From positions 186,001 to 250,000 of the forward strand of contig NZ_FZOJ01000005.1 in the NCBI RefSeq assembly GCF_900188145.1: 64,000 nt of DNA, read 5' to 3'. A program made the position numbers and the translations under genes. The notes below the pieces were generated by a model. It ran no database searches, was not told where the DNA came from, and saw nothing but the letters and a program-made list of their open reading frames with translations. Shown here piece after piece: positions 53,151 to 61,982 of this stretch. Position 1 is the first letter of the stretch, and each line of letters begins with the position of its first letter. The DNA comes from Anaerovirgula multivorans. Lineage in GTDB: Bacteria; Bacillota; Clostridia; Peptostreptococcales; Natronincolaceae.

Positions 53151-54158
53151 ATGAAGGATTCGGTTTCATTGGAGAATTTGATTATAGAAGACTTGTTAAG
53201 AATATACCCGTACTCCATGGAGTTTTTCAATATTAATGGTTTGCCTATTGATGACGTAAATAATACTGTCAAAGACTATATCACTTCACTCCCTTATGTA
53301 TTTTTGGAAGATATGGGTCTGAATCAAGAAGATTTACTTAAGCGGTTTCGTGCTTTTATGAGTCGTATGAAGGATATCGGAGAAGAACGCACTTTCAGTA
53401 TCCGTGATATCACTATTTTGGGTGGTAGAGGTAAAAATGAAAAGCTTGAAGAAATTGAGTTGAAGATTAGCATGGGGGAAATAATCTGCATTGTTGGTCC
53501 TACGGGCTCAGGCAAAAGCAGACTTCTCGCTGATATCGAGTGGATGGCGCAAAGGGATACGCCCACTAAAAGACAAATACTGATCGATGGGTCCGTCCCG
53601 CCGAGAGATTGGCGTTTTTCAGTTGAACACAGGCTGGTGGCCCAATTATCTCAGAATATGAATTTTGTCATGGATATTTGCGTTGGAGATTTTATAAAAC
53701 TGCATGCGCAAAGTAGAATGATTGATGATACTGAAGATAAAACACGAGAAATCATATTTCATGCAAATGAGTTGTCCGGTGAAAGATTTGACTTAAATAC
53801 GCCGCTTACTTCCTTAAGCGGTGGACAGTCCAGAGCCTTGATGGTGGCCGATACTGCCTTCTTAAGCACATCCCCTATTGTGTTGATTGATGAAATTGAA
53901 AATGCCGGGATTCACAGAAACAAAGCGCTGGAGCTTTTGGTTGGGCAAAATAAAATCGTACTCATCGCTACACATGATCCTCTTCTTGCTTTAATGGGAA
54001 ATAAAAGAATAGTTATCAAAAATGGTGGTATTCAGAAGGTTATTGAAACTACATCAGATGAAAAAAGATGTTTGATTCGGCTGACTGAAATCGACAATGT
54101 TTTGATAAGATATAGGGAGATTCTTCGTAATGGTGATCTTCTAGATGATAATATGTAA
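53151..54158 (+). CDS. ABC ATPase with DUF1858-like N-terminal domain
   Basis: 335 residues. Residues 1-70 (IIEDLLRIYPYSMEFFNING, then LPIDD) look like a DUF1858/ScdA-N helical domain. The rest is an ABC ATPase: Walker A GPTGSGKS, signature LSGGQSRALMVAD, Walker B PIVLIDEIENAG, H-loop THDPLLAL. It has no membrane partner other than those shared in the locus and may act in the cytoplasm with the GTPase 20 bases upstream. The function is unknown; I know such ATPase-GTPase neighbours only as uncharacterised genes. Confidence 0.7.
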   Translation: MKDSVSLENLIIEDLLRIYPYSMEFFNINGLPIDDVNNTVKDYITSLPYVFLEDMGLNQEDLLKRFRAFMSRMKDIGEERTFSIRDITILGGRGKNEKLEEIELKISMGEIICIVGPTGSGKSRLLADIEWMAQRDTPTKRQILIDGSVPPRDWRFSVEHRLVAQLSQNMNFVMDICVGDFIKLHAQSRMIDDTEDKTREIIFHANELSGERFDLNTPLTSLSGGQSRALMVADTAFLSTSPIVLIDEIENAGIHRNKALELLVGQNKIVLIATHDPLLALMGNKRIVIKNGGIQKVIETTSDEKRCLIRLTEIDNVLIRYREILRNGDLLDDNM

Positions 54159-54178
54159 GAAAACTTTCCTGATGCATC

Positions 54179-54207
54179 TTGACAAAACTAAATAAGTTAC
54201 ATATAAT
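54179..54207 (+). promoter_or_regulatory. Consensus sigma-A promoter
   Basis: TTGACA (54179-54184), exactly 17 bases, TATAAT (54202-54207). Every base of both boxes matches the consensus. It drives the 44-residue gene; ATTTAATTAAG just after it resembles the palindrome of the arsR promoter. Confidence 0.85.
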
Positions 54208-54288
54208 TTAATTAAGTTAATACTAAATCAAATTAGTTTATTTGTATTTCCAGCGGTGAAATACAATAACGAAATGGAGGTGTAAACC

Positions 54289-54423
54289 ATGTGCGAAACT
54301 AATAAAAAAGACAAATGCGAACATCCTGAACTGAGACCCGCAGATGAAAAATGCAGTGAAGAACTAATCAAAAAGTGTCACGGCAACACGAAAGAGCATC
54401 CCAGCGAATCAGAGAAAAAGTAA
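54289..54423 (+). CDS. Small Cys/His-rich protein, 44 residues
   Basis: MCETNKKDKCEHPELRPADE then KCSEELIKKCHGNTKEHPSE. Cys at 2, 10, 22 and 30 and His at 12, 31 and 37 could hold one metal ion. Strong GGAGG site and an ideal promoter. I recall short anaerobe proteins with a similar CEHPE..CS.E.I..CHG pattern but no known role. It lies between the GTPase-ATPase pair and an exporter, and a small metal carrier or metallothionein-like protein is the plain guess. Confidence 0.75.
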   Translation: MCETNKKDKCEHPELRPADEKCSEELIKKCHGNTKEHPSESEKK

Positions 54424-54436
54424 CATTACAAAAAAA

Positions 54437-54483
54437 CAAAGCGGTTATCTTTCGGTGCATTGAATAATTGCTTTGTTTTTTGT
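54437..54483 (+). terminator. Terminator after the small Cys/His gene
   Basis: AAACAAAGC and GCTTTGTTT form the outer stem, followed by TTTTGTTTG. Confidence 0.7.
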
Positions 54484-54506
54484 TTGAGATGAGAGGAGCG
54501 ATTTAA

Positions 54507-55469
54507 TTGCACATTTTAGAGGTAACGAACTTATCAAAAAAATACAATGATTTTGCAGCAGTTAAGCATGTCGACTTTTCGGTTGAAGAAGGTGAAATTT
54601 TCGGATTTCTAGGGCCGAATGGCGCAGGCAAAACAACTACCATCAATATGATTACCGGCCTCGCAAGGCCGACCTCCGGTTTCATAACTCTTGCAGGGAT
54701 AGACTGTGTAAAAAATACTAAATTAGCACAGCGCGTTATGGGGATTGTGCCTGACGAGAGCAACCTGTATGATGATATGAATGGTTTTGAAAACCTCTGT
54801 TTTTGTGCTTCTCTTTACGGCATGAGAAAAATGCAAAGAGAAGAAAAGGCACGTGAATTACTTTTGGAATTTGGTTTAGAAAAAGCCGGAAATCGTCCTT
54901 TTAAAGCATTTTCCAAGGGGATGAAACGTAAGCTCACCATTGCCGCCGGGATTATCCACGAGCCTAAGATCCTTTTCATGGACGAACCAACTACAGGTAT
55001 CGACGTGGAGAGTGCAAAACAGATTCGTGAACTAATTACTGGACTTAAACGATGTGGAACAACGGTTTTCTTAACTACACATTATATTGAGGACGCACAA
55101 CGACTGTGCGACCGAATTGCTTTTATCGTAGAAGGGCAGATTGTTAAAATAGCGTCGGTGAATGAACTGCTGGAGAGTTCGCAGGCCGAGTACATCGTGC
55201 ACTTTACCTTTGACGGAAGTGCAGTAGCGGTCGACGACGAACTTAAGAAGTGTTTCCCCGATTATGATTTTGAAGAGCAAGATGGTATTTGTATTTGTCG
55301 TGCCCCGCAACCGTTTCCTATCCTGCCGCTCGTACGTTTTTTTGAGGAAAAGGGGCTTTCTGTTTATGAAGCAAAAAGTGTGCATCCTTCTCTGGAGGAT
55401 GTTTTTGTGAAGATAACAGGGATTGAAGCGAAAAAGTTGGTAAAGGAAAAGGAAGGTGGCCGCAAATGA
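54507..55469 (+). CDS. ABC-2 exporter ATPase
   Basis: 320 residues of the DrrA/NodI type: Walker A GPNGAGKTT, GIVPDESNLYDDM, signature FSKGMKRKLTIAAGI, Walker B ILFMDEPTTGID and a C-terminal domain of about 90 residues. TTG start after GAGAGGAG. It overlaps the permease gene by four bases. Substrate unknown; its base composition agrees with the upstream metal locus. Confidence 0.9.
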   Translation: MHILEVTNLSKKYNDFAAVKHVDFSVEEGEIFGFLGPNGAGKTTTINMITGLARPTSGFITLAGIDCVKNTKLAQRVMGIVPDESNLYDDMNGFENLCFCASLYGMRKMQREEKARELLLEFGLEKAGNRPFKAFSKGMKRKLTIAAGIIHEPKILFMDEPTTGIDVESAKQIRELITGLKRCGTTVFLTTHYIEDAQRLCDRIAFIVEGQIVKIASVNELLESSQAEYIVHFTFDGSAVAVDDELKKCFPDYDFEEQDGICICRAPQPFPILPLVRFFEEKGLSVYEAKSVHPSLEDVFVKITGIEAKKLVKEKEGGRK

Positions 55470-56200
55470 AAACATGGATTGCTTTTTGGAACATATTAAA
55501 AAAGGACATGCAGAATTATTATCTAAAAGCACCCAATATCAGTTGGGGATTGATTTTCCCTTTGGCATGGACGCTGATGTTTTTTATTCGATCCCAGCAA
55601 GCAATTGAAATAAATGAAATTCTTCCTGGCGTTATGGCAATGAGTATACTATTTGGAACGACTTCCATGCTGGCCGTCACTATTACTTTTGAACGTAAAG
55701 GGCGTTCCTTTGACAGGTTGCTGCTTGCACCGGTTAGCCTTAAAATAATGGTGCTTGCTAAAACCTCCGGCGCAATACTTTTTGGTATTATCAATGCCTT
55801 CATACCTGTTATACTTTCTTCCTTTGTTATTGATCTTTCAAATGTTAACTGGATGATTGTTTTGATAGGTGTTCTTCCTATTGCCGTGACTTCAACCCTG
55901 TTGGGATTGTTGATTGCTACTTCTGCCAAAGAAGTATTTGAAGCACAGACATTTTCTAACTTTTTCCGGTTCCCTATGCTTTTTTTATGTGGGTTGTTCA
56001 TACCAGTAAAAGATTTACCTGTTCTTTTACAACCATTTTCATATATCCTTCCTCTCACATATGGAGCAGATGTATTAAATGGAGCCTTGCTTAATGCAGG
56101 GTTAATGAATATATGGGTTGATATAGTTGCATTGATTGGATTTACTGTATTGCTATTTATTATAAGCTTAAACAATATTAATAAGAAATGGATATTATAA
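55466..56200 (+). CDS. ABC-2 exporter permease
   Basis: 244 residues, six membrane helices, ABC-2 type (WGLIFPLAWTLMFFI, ERKGRSFDRLLLAPVS, FPMLFLCGLFIPVKDLP, LPLTYGADVLNGALL). ATGA overlap with the ATPase gene. It ends the GC-richer block. Confidence 0.9.
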   Translation: MKTWIAFWNILKKDMQNYYLKAPNISWGLIFPLAWTLMFFIRSQQAIEINEILPGVMAMSILFGTTSMLAVTITFERKGRSFDRLLLAPVSLKIMVLAKTSGAILFGIINAFIPVILSSFVIDLSNVNWMIVLIGVLPIAVTSTLLGLLIATSAKEVFEAQTFSNFFRFPMLFLCGLFIPVKDLPVLLQPFSYILPLTYGADVLNGALLNAGLMNIWVDIVALIGFTVLLFIISLNNINKKWIL

Positions 56201-56322
56201 CGACTTTAAATTTCTTCTGTTTCCCTATGATTATGGCTTATTGTAAATAAATTTATAAAAACAAATTTGTAGTGTTCAAAAAAGCCCAAAATATAGGGAT
56301 ATTCCGGTGTTTTGCTATCATT

Positions 56323-56430
56323 GGCGGTTCAGACATCGAGCTCCGGAACGTCACTTTCTCCTACAAGGATGAACAAGTTTTAAACGGGATTAATTTAAAA
56401 ATTGAAGATTATACCAATATACAAAACTAG
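56323..56430 (+). pseudogene. Fragment of an ABC exporter ATPase domain
   Basis: GGSDIELRNVTFSYKDEQVL, then NGINLKIE, is the opening of a type I exporter nucleotide-binding domain. It breaks off before Walker A. Confidence 0.6.
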
Positions 56431-56432
56431 AG

Positions 56433-56670
56433 TATATTCTTTACTTCGTCAGAGATAATGATTCCATACCTTCACATAATAGTAAGTGTACATGGTTTCT
56501 CATTAAGCAGTATCCATAAAGCTTAATTTCACTTTTTTCTTTAATTCCCAGTATTCTTTTAATGAATTTGATGCAGTCTCGTTATCTTCAAATATGTTTT
56601 TACGGTTAGTTCCTCTTGTAATTATATGATATATCCTTGTTTTACTTTTTTTTCGTGCCTATCTTGGAAT
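56433..56670 (-). pseudogene. Decayed REP-associated (Y1) transposase
   Basis: Minus strand: PR-stop-ARKKSKTRIYHIITRG, TNRKNIFEDNET, then after a frame change GYCLMRNHVHLLLCEGMES. NHVHLL is the catalytic His motif of Y1 transposases. Start codon lost, one early stop and one shift. Confidence 0.75.
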
Positions 56671-56710
56671 ATGATACCATATCTGCTAGATTATATCATA
56701 TTCCATCTAC

Positions 56711-56738
56711 CGGACAAGTTCCTGTCCCCCTGTCTGTT
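56711..56738 (+). repeat. REP-like element beside the transposase remnant
   Basis: CGGACAAGTTCCTGTCCCCC continuing TGTCTGTT. A close copy in reverse orientation is at 63817-63844, again next to a transposase remnant. Confidence 0.6.
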
Positions 56739-56739
56739 C

Positions 56740-57207
56740 AAAGCTGACTTGATTTTTACCAATGAATTCATAATTTAAAAACTTTTTTAAAGTTTCATTC
56801 AGCATTAACTTGAGTATAACGGTATCCACTTTTTTAAGTTCTTATTTTTTTATTCCTTCTTCAATCAACTGTATAATTGTATCCCAAATAGTATCAAGGT
56901 AATTATTTACTTTATTCCATAAATGCGGATAATATCGACGAAGATGATCTCCATTCCCTTTGTTCCCAAATAATTGGATATATCTACCGAAGAGGCGGGT
57001 GCATTTTTATCAAATTTTGTGATTGAAAATTTGTGAGAAATTTTAAATTTATGAAGGAATATAAGCAAATTATCTTGAAAAAATTAAAGAGAAAAAGGAT
57101 AAGATGAAACGGTTAAATGTTTAGGGGTAAAATATGTACTTATGAATTTGCATGATACATTATATATTTAATTGAGTTTCAGAGTATAAAATGGGGGATG
57201 GGATAAT
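56740..57207. other. Gap with an unidentified minus-strand remnant
   Basis: On the minus strand (about 56842-56985) an open frame reads YIQLFGNKGNGDHLRRYYPH, then LWNKVNNYLDTIWDT, ending EEGIKK. It has no start and I cannot name it. Nothing else is visible before the LevR-type gene. Confidence 0.35.
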
Positions 57208-60012
57208 ATGAAGAGGATTGATAAAATATGTAAGTATGTTTATGAAAATTCTGCTAAGCTTACGTTGGAGGATTTAAAAGGCAAAGTTGGATTTAGTGCT
57301 TCTGATATTTCTCAAACACTAAATATCTTACGTAATAACGTTAGTAAGGAATTAAATATATTGTTAAAACAAAATAAAATTATAAAAGTAAAAGGTAGAC
57401 CAGTTTTATTTTTAGATAGGTCAATAATCGAAGAAATTATTGGATATCAATTAGAGTTGAATTGTTTGGAGATCGATGATCTTAACGATATAGTTAAAGA
57501 TAATAATAGTTGCAAAGATAGGAAAACAAATAAATCAAAGGATTCAAAGGATCCATTTGATCTTCTTATTGGAGTTAATAGTGGACTTAAAAATCAAATT
57601 GAGCAAGCAAAGGCTGCCATGTTATATCCACCAAACGGTTTGCACACATTGATTGTAGGACAAACTGGTGTAGGTAAAACTTTGTTTGCAAGTATGATGC
57701 ATAATTATGCCAAGTTTTCTGGTGTGTTAGATAAAGAGGCTCCATTTATAGTATTTAACTGTGCGGATTATTACAATAATCCGCAACTATTGATTTCTCA
57801 AATATTTGGTCATATTAAAGGTGCATTTACTGGAGCAGATGAAGAAAAGGCTGGGTTAGTTGAAAAGGCTAATAATGGAATATTATTCTTAGATGAAATT
57901 CATAGACTTCCTCCAGAAGGGCAAGAGATGATTTTTTATTTTATGGATACAGGAACATTTAACAAATTGGGAGAGACTAATAGAAAAAGAAAGACAAATG
58001 TCCTTTTAATAGGTGCAACTACTGAGGAGCCTGGATCAGCTTTATTAAAAACATTTGTAAGAAGGATTCCTATTATAATAAATATTCCACCTTTAGATGA
58101 GAGGCCAGTAAAGGATAGGCTAGAAATAGTTAAATTTTTATTATGCAATGAAGCATATAGAGTTAATAAAAAAATTTTATTAGAAGCAGATTCGGTAAAA
58201 GCTTTAATAGGAAGTGCCTCATATGGAAATGTTGGTCAAATGAAATCTAATATACAACTTGTTTGTGCAAAGGGATTTTTAAATAGTATAGATAATAAAG
58301 ATGAGATAGAAATAAAGTTTAATACCTTGCCTTCAGAAATAAAAAATGGCTTATTTACTTTGTTAAGCAAAAGAAAGGACATAGAGGAATTATCAACATA
58401 CTTAGATTCAAAGCTGGTTATTATGCCAGGTGGATATTTAAATTTGATAGAAGAAGATCGATATGAACCACCATTTAATTTATATAAAATTATAGAAGAT
58501 AAATCTAATATACTAAAATGTGAAGGTGTAGATGACGATTTTATAAAACAGTATATAACAACTGATATACATATTCATATAAAAAGCTTCTATGATAAAT
58601 TTATAGACAATGAATCCAGTAAGAAAAAAATATTAAAAATTGTAGATATGGATATAGTTGAGTTTGCCGATAAGGTAAAAGAGTTAGTAGAAAATAGACT
58701 TAAAAGAAAGTTTAGCAACAGGCTTTTATGTGCATTAAGTTTGCACATAAGTGCATTTTTGAATAGGGTAAAAAATAATAAATCTTTAAGATATGTTGAT
58801 ATTGAAGATGTAATCAAGGATAATCCAAATGAATTTAAGGTATCAATAGAAATAAAGAATATGATAGAGGAAAAATATGGTATAGAAGTTCCAGAGATGG
58901 AAGTTATTTATTTAACTCTTCTAATAAGCACAATAAATGAAGAGCAAAATTTACAACATGTAGCAGTATTGGTTGTAACACATGGATTAAGTACCGCCAG
59001 CAGTATGGTAGATGTAACTAAAAAATTATTAGGTGAAGGTATAGTTGAGGCTATTGATATGCCCTTAGAAGCAAGTCCAAATCAGGTTTTAGAACAAATT
59101 ATAGAAAAAGTAAAAGCAATTAATACAGGAAAGGGCGTATTGTTTCTTGTTGATATGGGTTCTTTAGTTAAGCTTGGAAGTATTGTAGCGGAGAAAACAG
59201 GTATAGAAGTAAAAAGTATAGATATGGTATCTACAGCATTAGTATTAGAGGCTGTTCGAAAATGCAATAGATATGATATGAGTTTAGATTGTGTATATGA
59301 ATACTTGAAAGACTTTAAAGGATACACAGTGATAGATAGAGTTAAGAATAATGAAAAAAATAAGAAAGCTATAATAACAGTATGTTCCACTGGAGATGGC
59401 ACAGCTGAAAAGCTTAAACAGCTTGTGGAAAATGTTATTGCTAAGGTAATTGATGAAGCAATAGAAGTAATACCTATTGGCGTTAATGATATTAATAGCA
59501 GACTTAATATAATTGAGGAGAAATATAATATAATAGCAGTAGTTGGAATTATGAATCCTAATATAGATGCTACTTTTATATCGATCGAGGAGTTAATAGC
59601 AGGAAATGGTGAAGATATGTTAATTAAGGCAGTAAAAAATCATGAAATCATAGTTGGACAAAGTTTAACCAATAATATTGTAGCTAAAGATTTGTGTATT
59701 GATACATTAAAACAATTTTTAACCTTCTTAAATCCATATAAAATTATAAGTGTATTAATTAAATTTGTAGATATTCTAGAAGATGAATTAAAAATAAAAT
59801 ACCAAAAGGCTAAGTATATTAGTCTAATAATACATATTGGTTGTGCATTAGAGAGAATGGTAATTAATAATGGATTAATATATACAGAGAACGATAAGTT
59901 GCTGGATAATAGGAAAATAGAGGTTTTAAGGAAAGCCAATGAGTATATTTATAAGTCGTTGAATATTAAGCTTAGTGATAGTGAAATATTTTATATTGTA
60001 GAAATGATATAG
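57208..60012 (+). CDS. LevR-type sigma-54 activator with PTS regulatory domains
   Basis: 934 residues. N-terminal HTH (1-70), AAA+ domain (about 105-345) with Walker A GQTGVGKT, the sigma-54 contact GAFTGA and Walker B GILFLDEIHRLP, then PRD1 (about 455-560, ALSLHISAFLNRV), a mannose-type EIIA domain (about 575-700, VVTHGLSTASSM), an EIIB-like part and PRD2 (about 830-934, SLIIHIGCALERM). Phosphorylation of these His by PTS proteins sets activity. It turns on the PTS operon downstream through the -24/-12 promoter at 60147. Confidence 0.93.
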   Translation: MKRIDKICKYVYENSAKLTLEDLKGKVGFSASDISQTLNILRNNVSKELNILLKQNKIIKVKGRPVLFLDRSIIEEIIGYQLELNCLEIDDLNDIVKDNNSCKDRKTNKSKDSKDPFDLLIGVNSGLKNQIEQAKAAMLYPPNGLHTLIVGQTGVGKTLFASMMHNYAKFSGVLDKEAPFIVFNCADYYNNPQLLISQIFGHIKGAFTGADEEKAGLVEKANNGILFLDEIHRLPPEGQEMIFYFMDTGTFNKLGETNRKRKTNVLLIGATTEEPGSALLKTFVRRIPIIINIPPLDERPVKDRLEIVKFLLCNEAYRVNKKILLEADSVKALIGSASYGNVGQMKSNIQLVCAKGFLNSIDNKDEIEIKFNTLPSEIKNGLFTLLSKRKDIEELSTYLDSKLVIMPGGYLNLIEEDRYEPPFNLYKIIEDKSNILKCEGVDDDFIKQYITTDIHIHIKSFYDKFIDNESSKKKILKIVDMDIVEFADKVKELVENRLKRKFSNRLLCALSLHISAFLNRVKNNKSLRYVDIEDVIKDNPNEFKVSIEIKNMIEEKYGIEVPEMEVIYLTLLISTINEEQNLQHVAVLVVTHGLSTASSMVDVTKKLLGEGIVEAIDMPLEASPNQVLEQIIEKVKAINTGKGVLFLVDMGSLVKLGSIVAEKTGIEVKSIDMVSTALVLEAVRKCNRYDMSLDCVYEYLKDFKGYTVIDRVKNNEKNKKAIITVCSTGDGTAEKLKQLVENVIAKVIDEAIEVIPIGVNDINSRLNIIEEKYNIIAVVGIMNPNIDATFISIEELIAGNGEDMLIKAVKNHEIIVGQSLTNNIVAKDLCIDTLKQFLTFLNPYKIISVLIKFVDILEDELKIKYQKAKYISLIIHIGCALERMVINNGLIYTENDKLLDNRKIEVLRKANEYIYKSLNIKLSDSEIFYIVEMI

Positions 60013-60028
60013 GTTGGTATTAAAATTA

Positions 60029-60080
60029 AAAATCTTTGATACACTAGAGGATTAGTGTATCAAAGATTTTATTATTTTTA
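60029..60080 (+). terminator. Terminator after the activator gene
   Basis: AAAATCTTTGATACACTA and TAGTGTATCAAAGATTTT, an 18-base stem with GAGGAT loop, then ATTATTTTTA. Confidence 0.8.
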
Positions 60081-60108
60081 AAAAACAATCTAATTTATTG
60101 GGTACAAT

Positions 60109-60144
60109 AGAGGGTTTCAAAATTAATTTTAATTTTGATACTCT
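60109..60144. promoter_or_regulatory. Inverted repeat just upstream of the sigma-54 promoter
   Basis: AGAGGGTTTCAAAATTA and TAATTTTGATACTCT are imperfect complements; likely an activator binding site, though it lies closer to the promoter than usual. Confidence 0.45.
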
Positions 60145-60146
60145 AT

Positions 60147-60164
60147 TTGGCATGATAAATGCTT
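60147..60164 (+). promoter_or_regulatory. Sigma-54 (-24/-12) promoter of the PTS operon
   Basis: TTGGCATGATAAATGCTT has GG and GC separated by ten bases, the exact spacing of the TGGCAC-N5-TTGC consensus. It lies 45 bases before the HAD gene and matches the presence of a GAFTGA activator upstream. Confidence 0.8.
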
Positions 60165-60208
60165 AATAATACAAGAACAAAAATTTAATGTAAAGCTGAG
60201 GTGAAAAT

Positions 60209-61015
60209 GTGTGTAATTACAAAATGCTATGTTTAGATATTGATGGAACCTTATTAAATTCAAACCATCAAATTACTAAAGAAACAAAAGAGGCTATAAG
60301 AAAAGTTGCACGTGAAAAAAAACTACATGTGGTTCTTGTTTCAGCTAGAATGCCAAAAGGTATTGTATTTTTACAAAAGGAATTAGGTATTGACGGATAT
60401 ATAATATGCTATAGTGGCTCTCTAATTCTTGATAAGGATGGCAATATAATATTCAACAGACAAATTGACTCAAAAGTTACAGATGACATATTAAGGTGTG
60501 TGAATGAGTTCAATGTAAGCATTAACCTTTATAAGGATAATCGTTGGATCATAGAAAGGAGAGATAGTTGGTCAGATATAGAAAGCAGTATTGTAGGATT
60601 TGAACCAGAAATAAATAACTTTAGTCAGATAATTAATGTAAACGATAACATTGGACCTAATAAAATATTAATACTTGGTGATAAAGATGAAAATCTTAAA
60701 GTTTATAAAATGCTTAAAGATAAATTTGAGGATTGTATAAATATATATCCATCAAAACCAACTTATTTGGAAATTATGAATAAAGATGCTTGTAAGACAG
60801 AAGCGATTATACAGTTATTAAAATTATTAGATATAAAACAATCAGAAGTAATAGCTATAGGTGATAATTATAACGATGTTGATATGATAACTTTTGCAGC
60901 TGTTGGCATAGCAATGGGAAATGCACCAGAAGAAGTAAAGAAAATAAGCGACTATGTTACAGCAACTAATAATGAAAATGGAGTAGCAAAAGCAGTATAT
61001 AAATATTTTATTTAA
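60209..61015 (+). CDS. HAD-family (Cof-type) phosphatase
   Basis: 268 residues. Motif I CLDIDGTLLNSN, motif II VLVSARMP, motif IV GDNYNDVDMI near the end, and a C2B cap between. Such enzymes remove phosphate from sugar phosphates. The GTG at 60209 is in frame; an ATG two bases earlier is not. First gene of the PTS operon, so it probably acts on the sugar phosphate produced by the transporter or limits its build-up. Confidence 0.87.
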   Translation: MCNYKMLCLDIDGTLLNSNHQITKETKEAIRKVAREKKLHVVLVSARMPKGIVFLQKELGIDGYIICYSGSLILDKDGNIIFNRQIDSKVTDDILRCVNEFNVSINLYKDNRWIIERRDSWSDIESSIVGFEPEINNFSQIINVNDNIGPNKILILGDKDENLKVYKMLKDKFEDCINIYPSKPTYLEIMNKDACKTEAIIQLLKLLDIKQSEVIAIGDNYNDVDMITFAAVGIAMGNAPEEVKKISDYVTATNNENGVAKAVYKYFI

Positions 61016-61048
61016 GTCAATATAGTTTAAAAATTTGGAGGGAGAAAT

Positions 61049-61468
61049 ATGGCAGCAATTGTTGTTGGGTCACATGGTAGTTTTTCAAGGGAGCTTATAA
61101 AATCTGCAGAGATGATTTGTGGAAAACAAACAAATATAGGATGTGCAACCTTTCATGCTGGAGAAAGTGTTGATGACTTAGTAGTAAAATATGAAGAGAT
61201 AATTTCAAAGCTTGATTGTAAAGATGGTGTTTTATTTATTGTAGATTTATTTGGTGGTAGTCCTTATAATGCAGCCAGTAGGATTGCTATAAAAGATAAA
61301 AATATGGATATAGTAACAGGGATTAATCTTCCTATTGCTTTAGAATTATTTGGAATGCATCATTTTAGTTCTGTAGATGAATTAGTTAAAATAGCTTTAG
61401 CGTCATCTGCAGCAACAATAAAGTCATTTAAAGAAACCATGAAGGATTTAAAAGAGGAGGATTTATAA
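61049..61468 (+). CDS. PTS mannose-family EIIA
   Basis: 139 residues. Active His9 in IVVGSHGSFS, and FIVDLFGGSPYNAASR is the family loop. It receives phosphate from HPr and hands it to EIIB. GGAGGGAG site. One base separates it from EIIB. Confidence 0.93.
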   Translation: MAAIVVGSHGSFSRELIKSAEMICGKQTNIGCATFHAGESVDDLVVKYEEIISKLDCKDGVLFIVDLFGGSPYNAASRIAIKDKNMDIVTGINLPIALELFGMHHFSSVDELVKIALASSAATIKSFKETMKDLKEEDL

Positions 61469-61469
61469 A

Positions 61470-61961
61470 ATGGAAATTAGTTTTGTAAGAATAGATGACA
61501 GATTAATACATGGTCAAGTGGCAACAATCTGGACGAAAACTAGTAAATGCAATAGAATAATGGCTTGCAGTGATGAGGTTGCCAAAGATGATTTGAGAAA
61601 AACATTATTATTGCAGGTAGCTCCTCCTGAAATAAAAGCATATGTGTTGACTATAGATAAGGCAATAGACGCCTATAAAAATCCAAAATATGATAGTTTT
61701 AAAACCTTATTCTTATTTACTAATCCTAAGGATGTTGTGAGAATGGTTAAAGCTGGAGTCCCTATTAAGTCAGTTAATGTTGGCGGAATGTGTTATAAAG
61801 AGGGAAAAATTCAAATAACAAGTGCTGTTTCTGTAAGTGAAGAAGACATTGATGCATTTAAAACCCTTAACGAAAAGGGTATAGAGTTAGAATTAAGACA
61901 AGTAGCCAGTGAAAATAAAGTTAGTTTAATGAGCAGATTAGATAGTTTGAAACTTATTTAA
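61470..61961 (+). CDS. PTS mannose-family EIIB
   Basis: 163 residues. Active His14 in RIDDRLIHGQVATIW; NVGGMCYKEGKIQIT is a usual segment. It phosphorylates the sugar during import. Site GAGGAGG overlaps the end of EIIA. Confidence 0.93.
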   Translation: MEISFVRIDDRLIHGQVATIWTKTSKCNRIMACSDEVAKDDLRKTLLLQVAPPEIKAYVLTIDKAIDAYKNPKYDSFKTLFLFTNPKDVVRMVKAGVPIKSVNVGGMCYKEGKIQITSAVSVSEEDIDAFKTLNEKGIELELRQVASENKVSLMSRLDSLKLI

Positions 61962-61982
61962 TATATAAGGGGGAGTATAATA

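Noticed and set aside
55519..56175. 218-codon minus-strand frame over the ABC-2 permease
   Set aside because: Antisense of a membrane protein; composition artefact.
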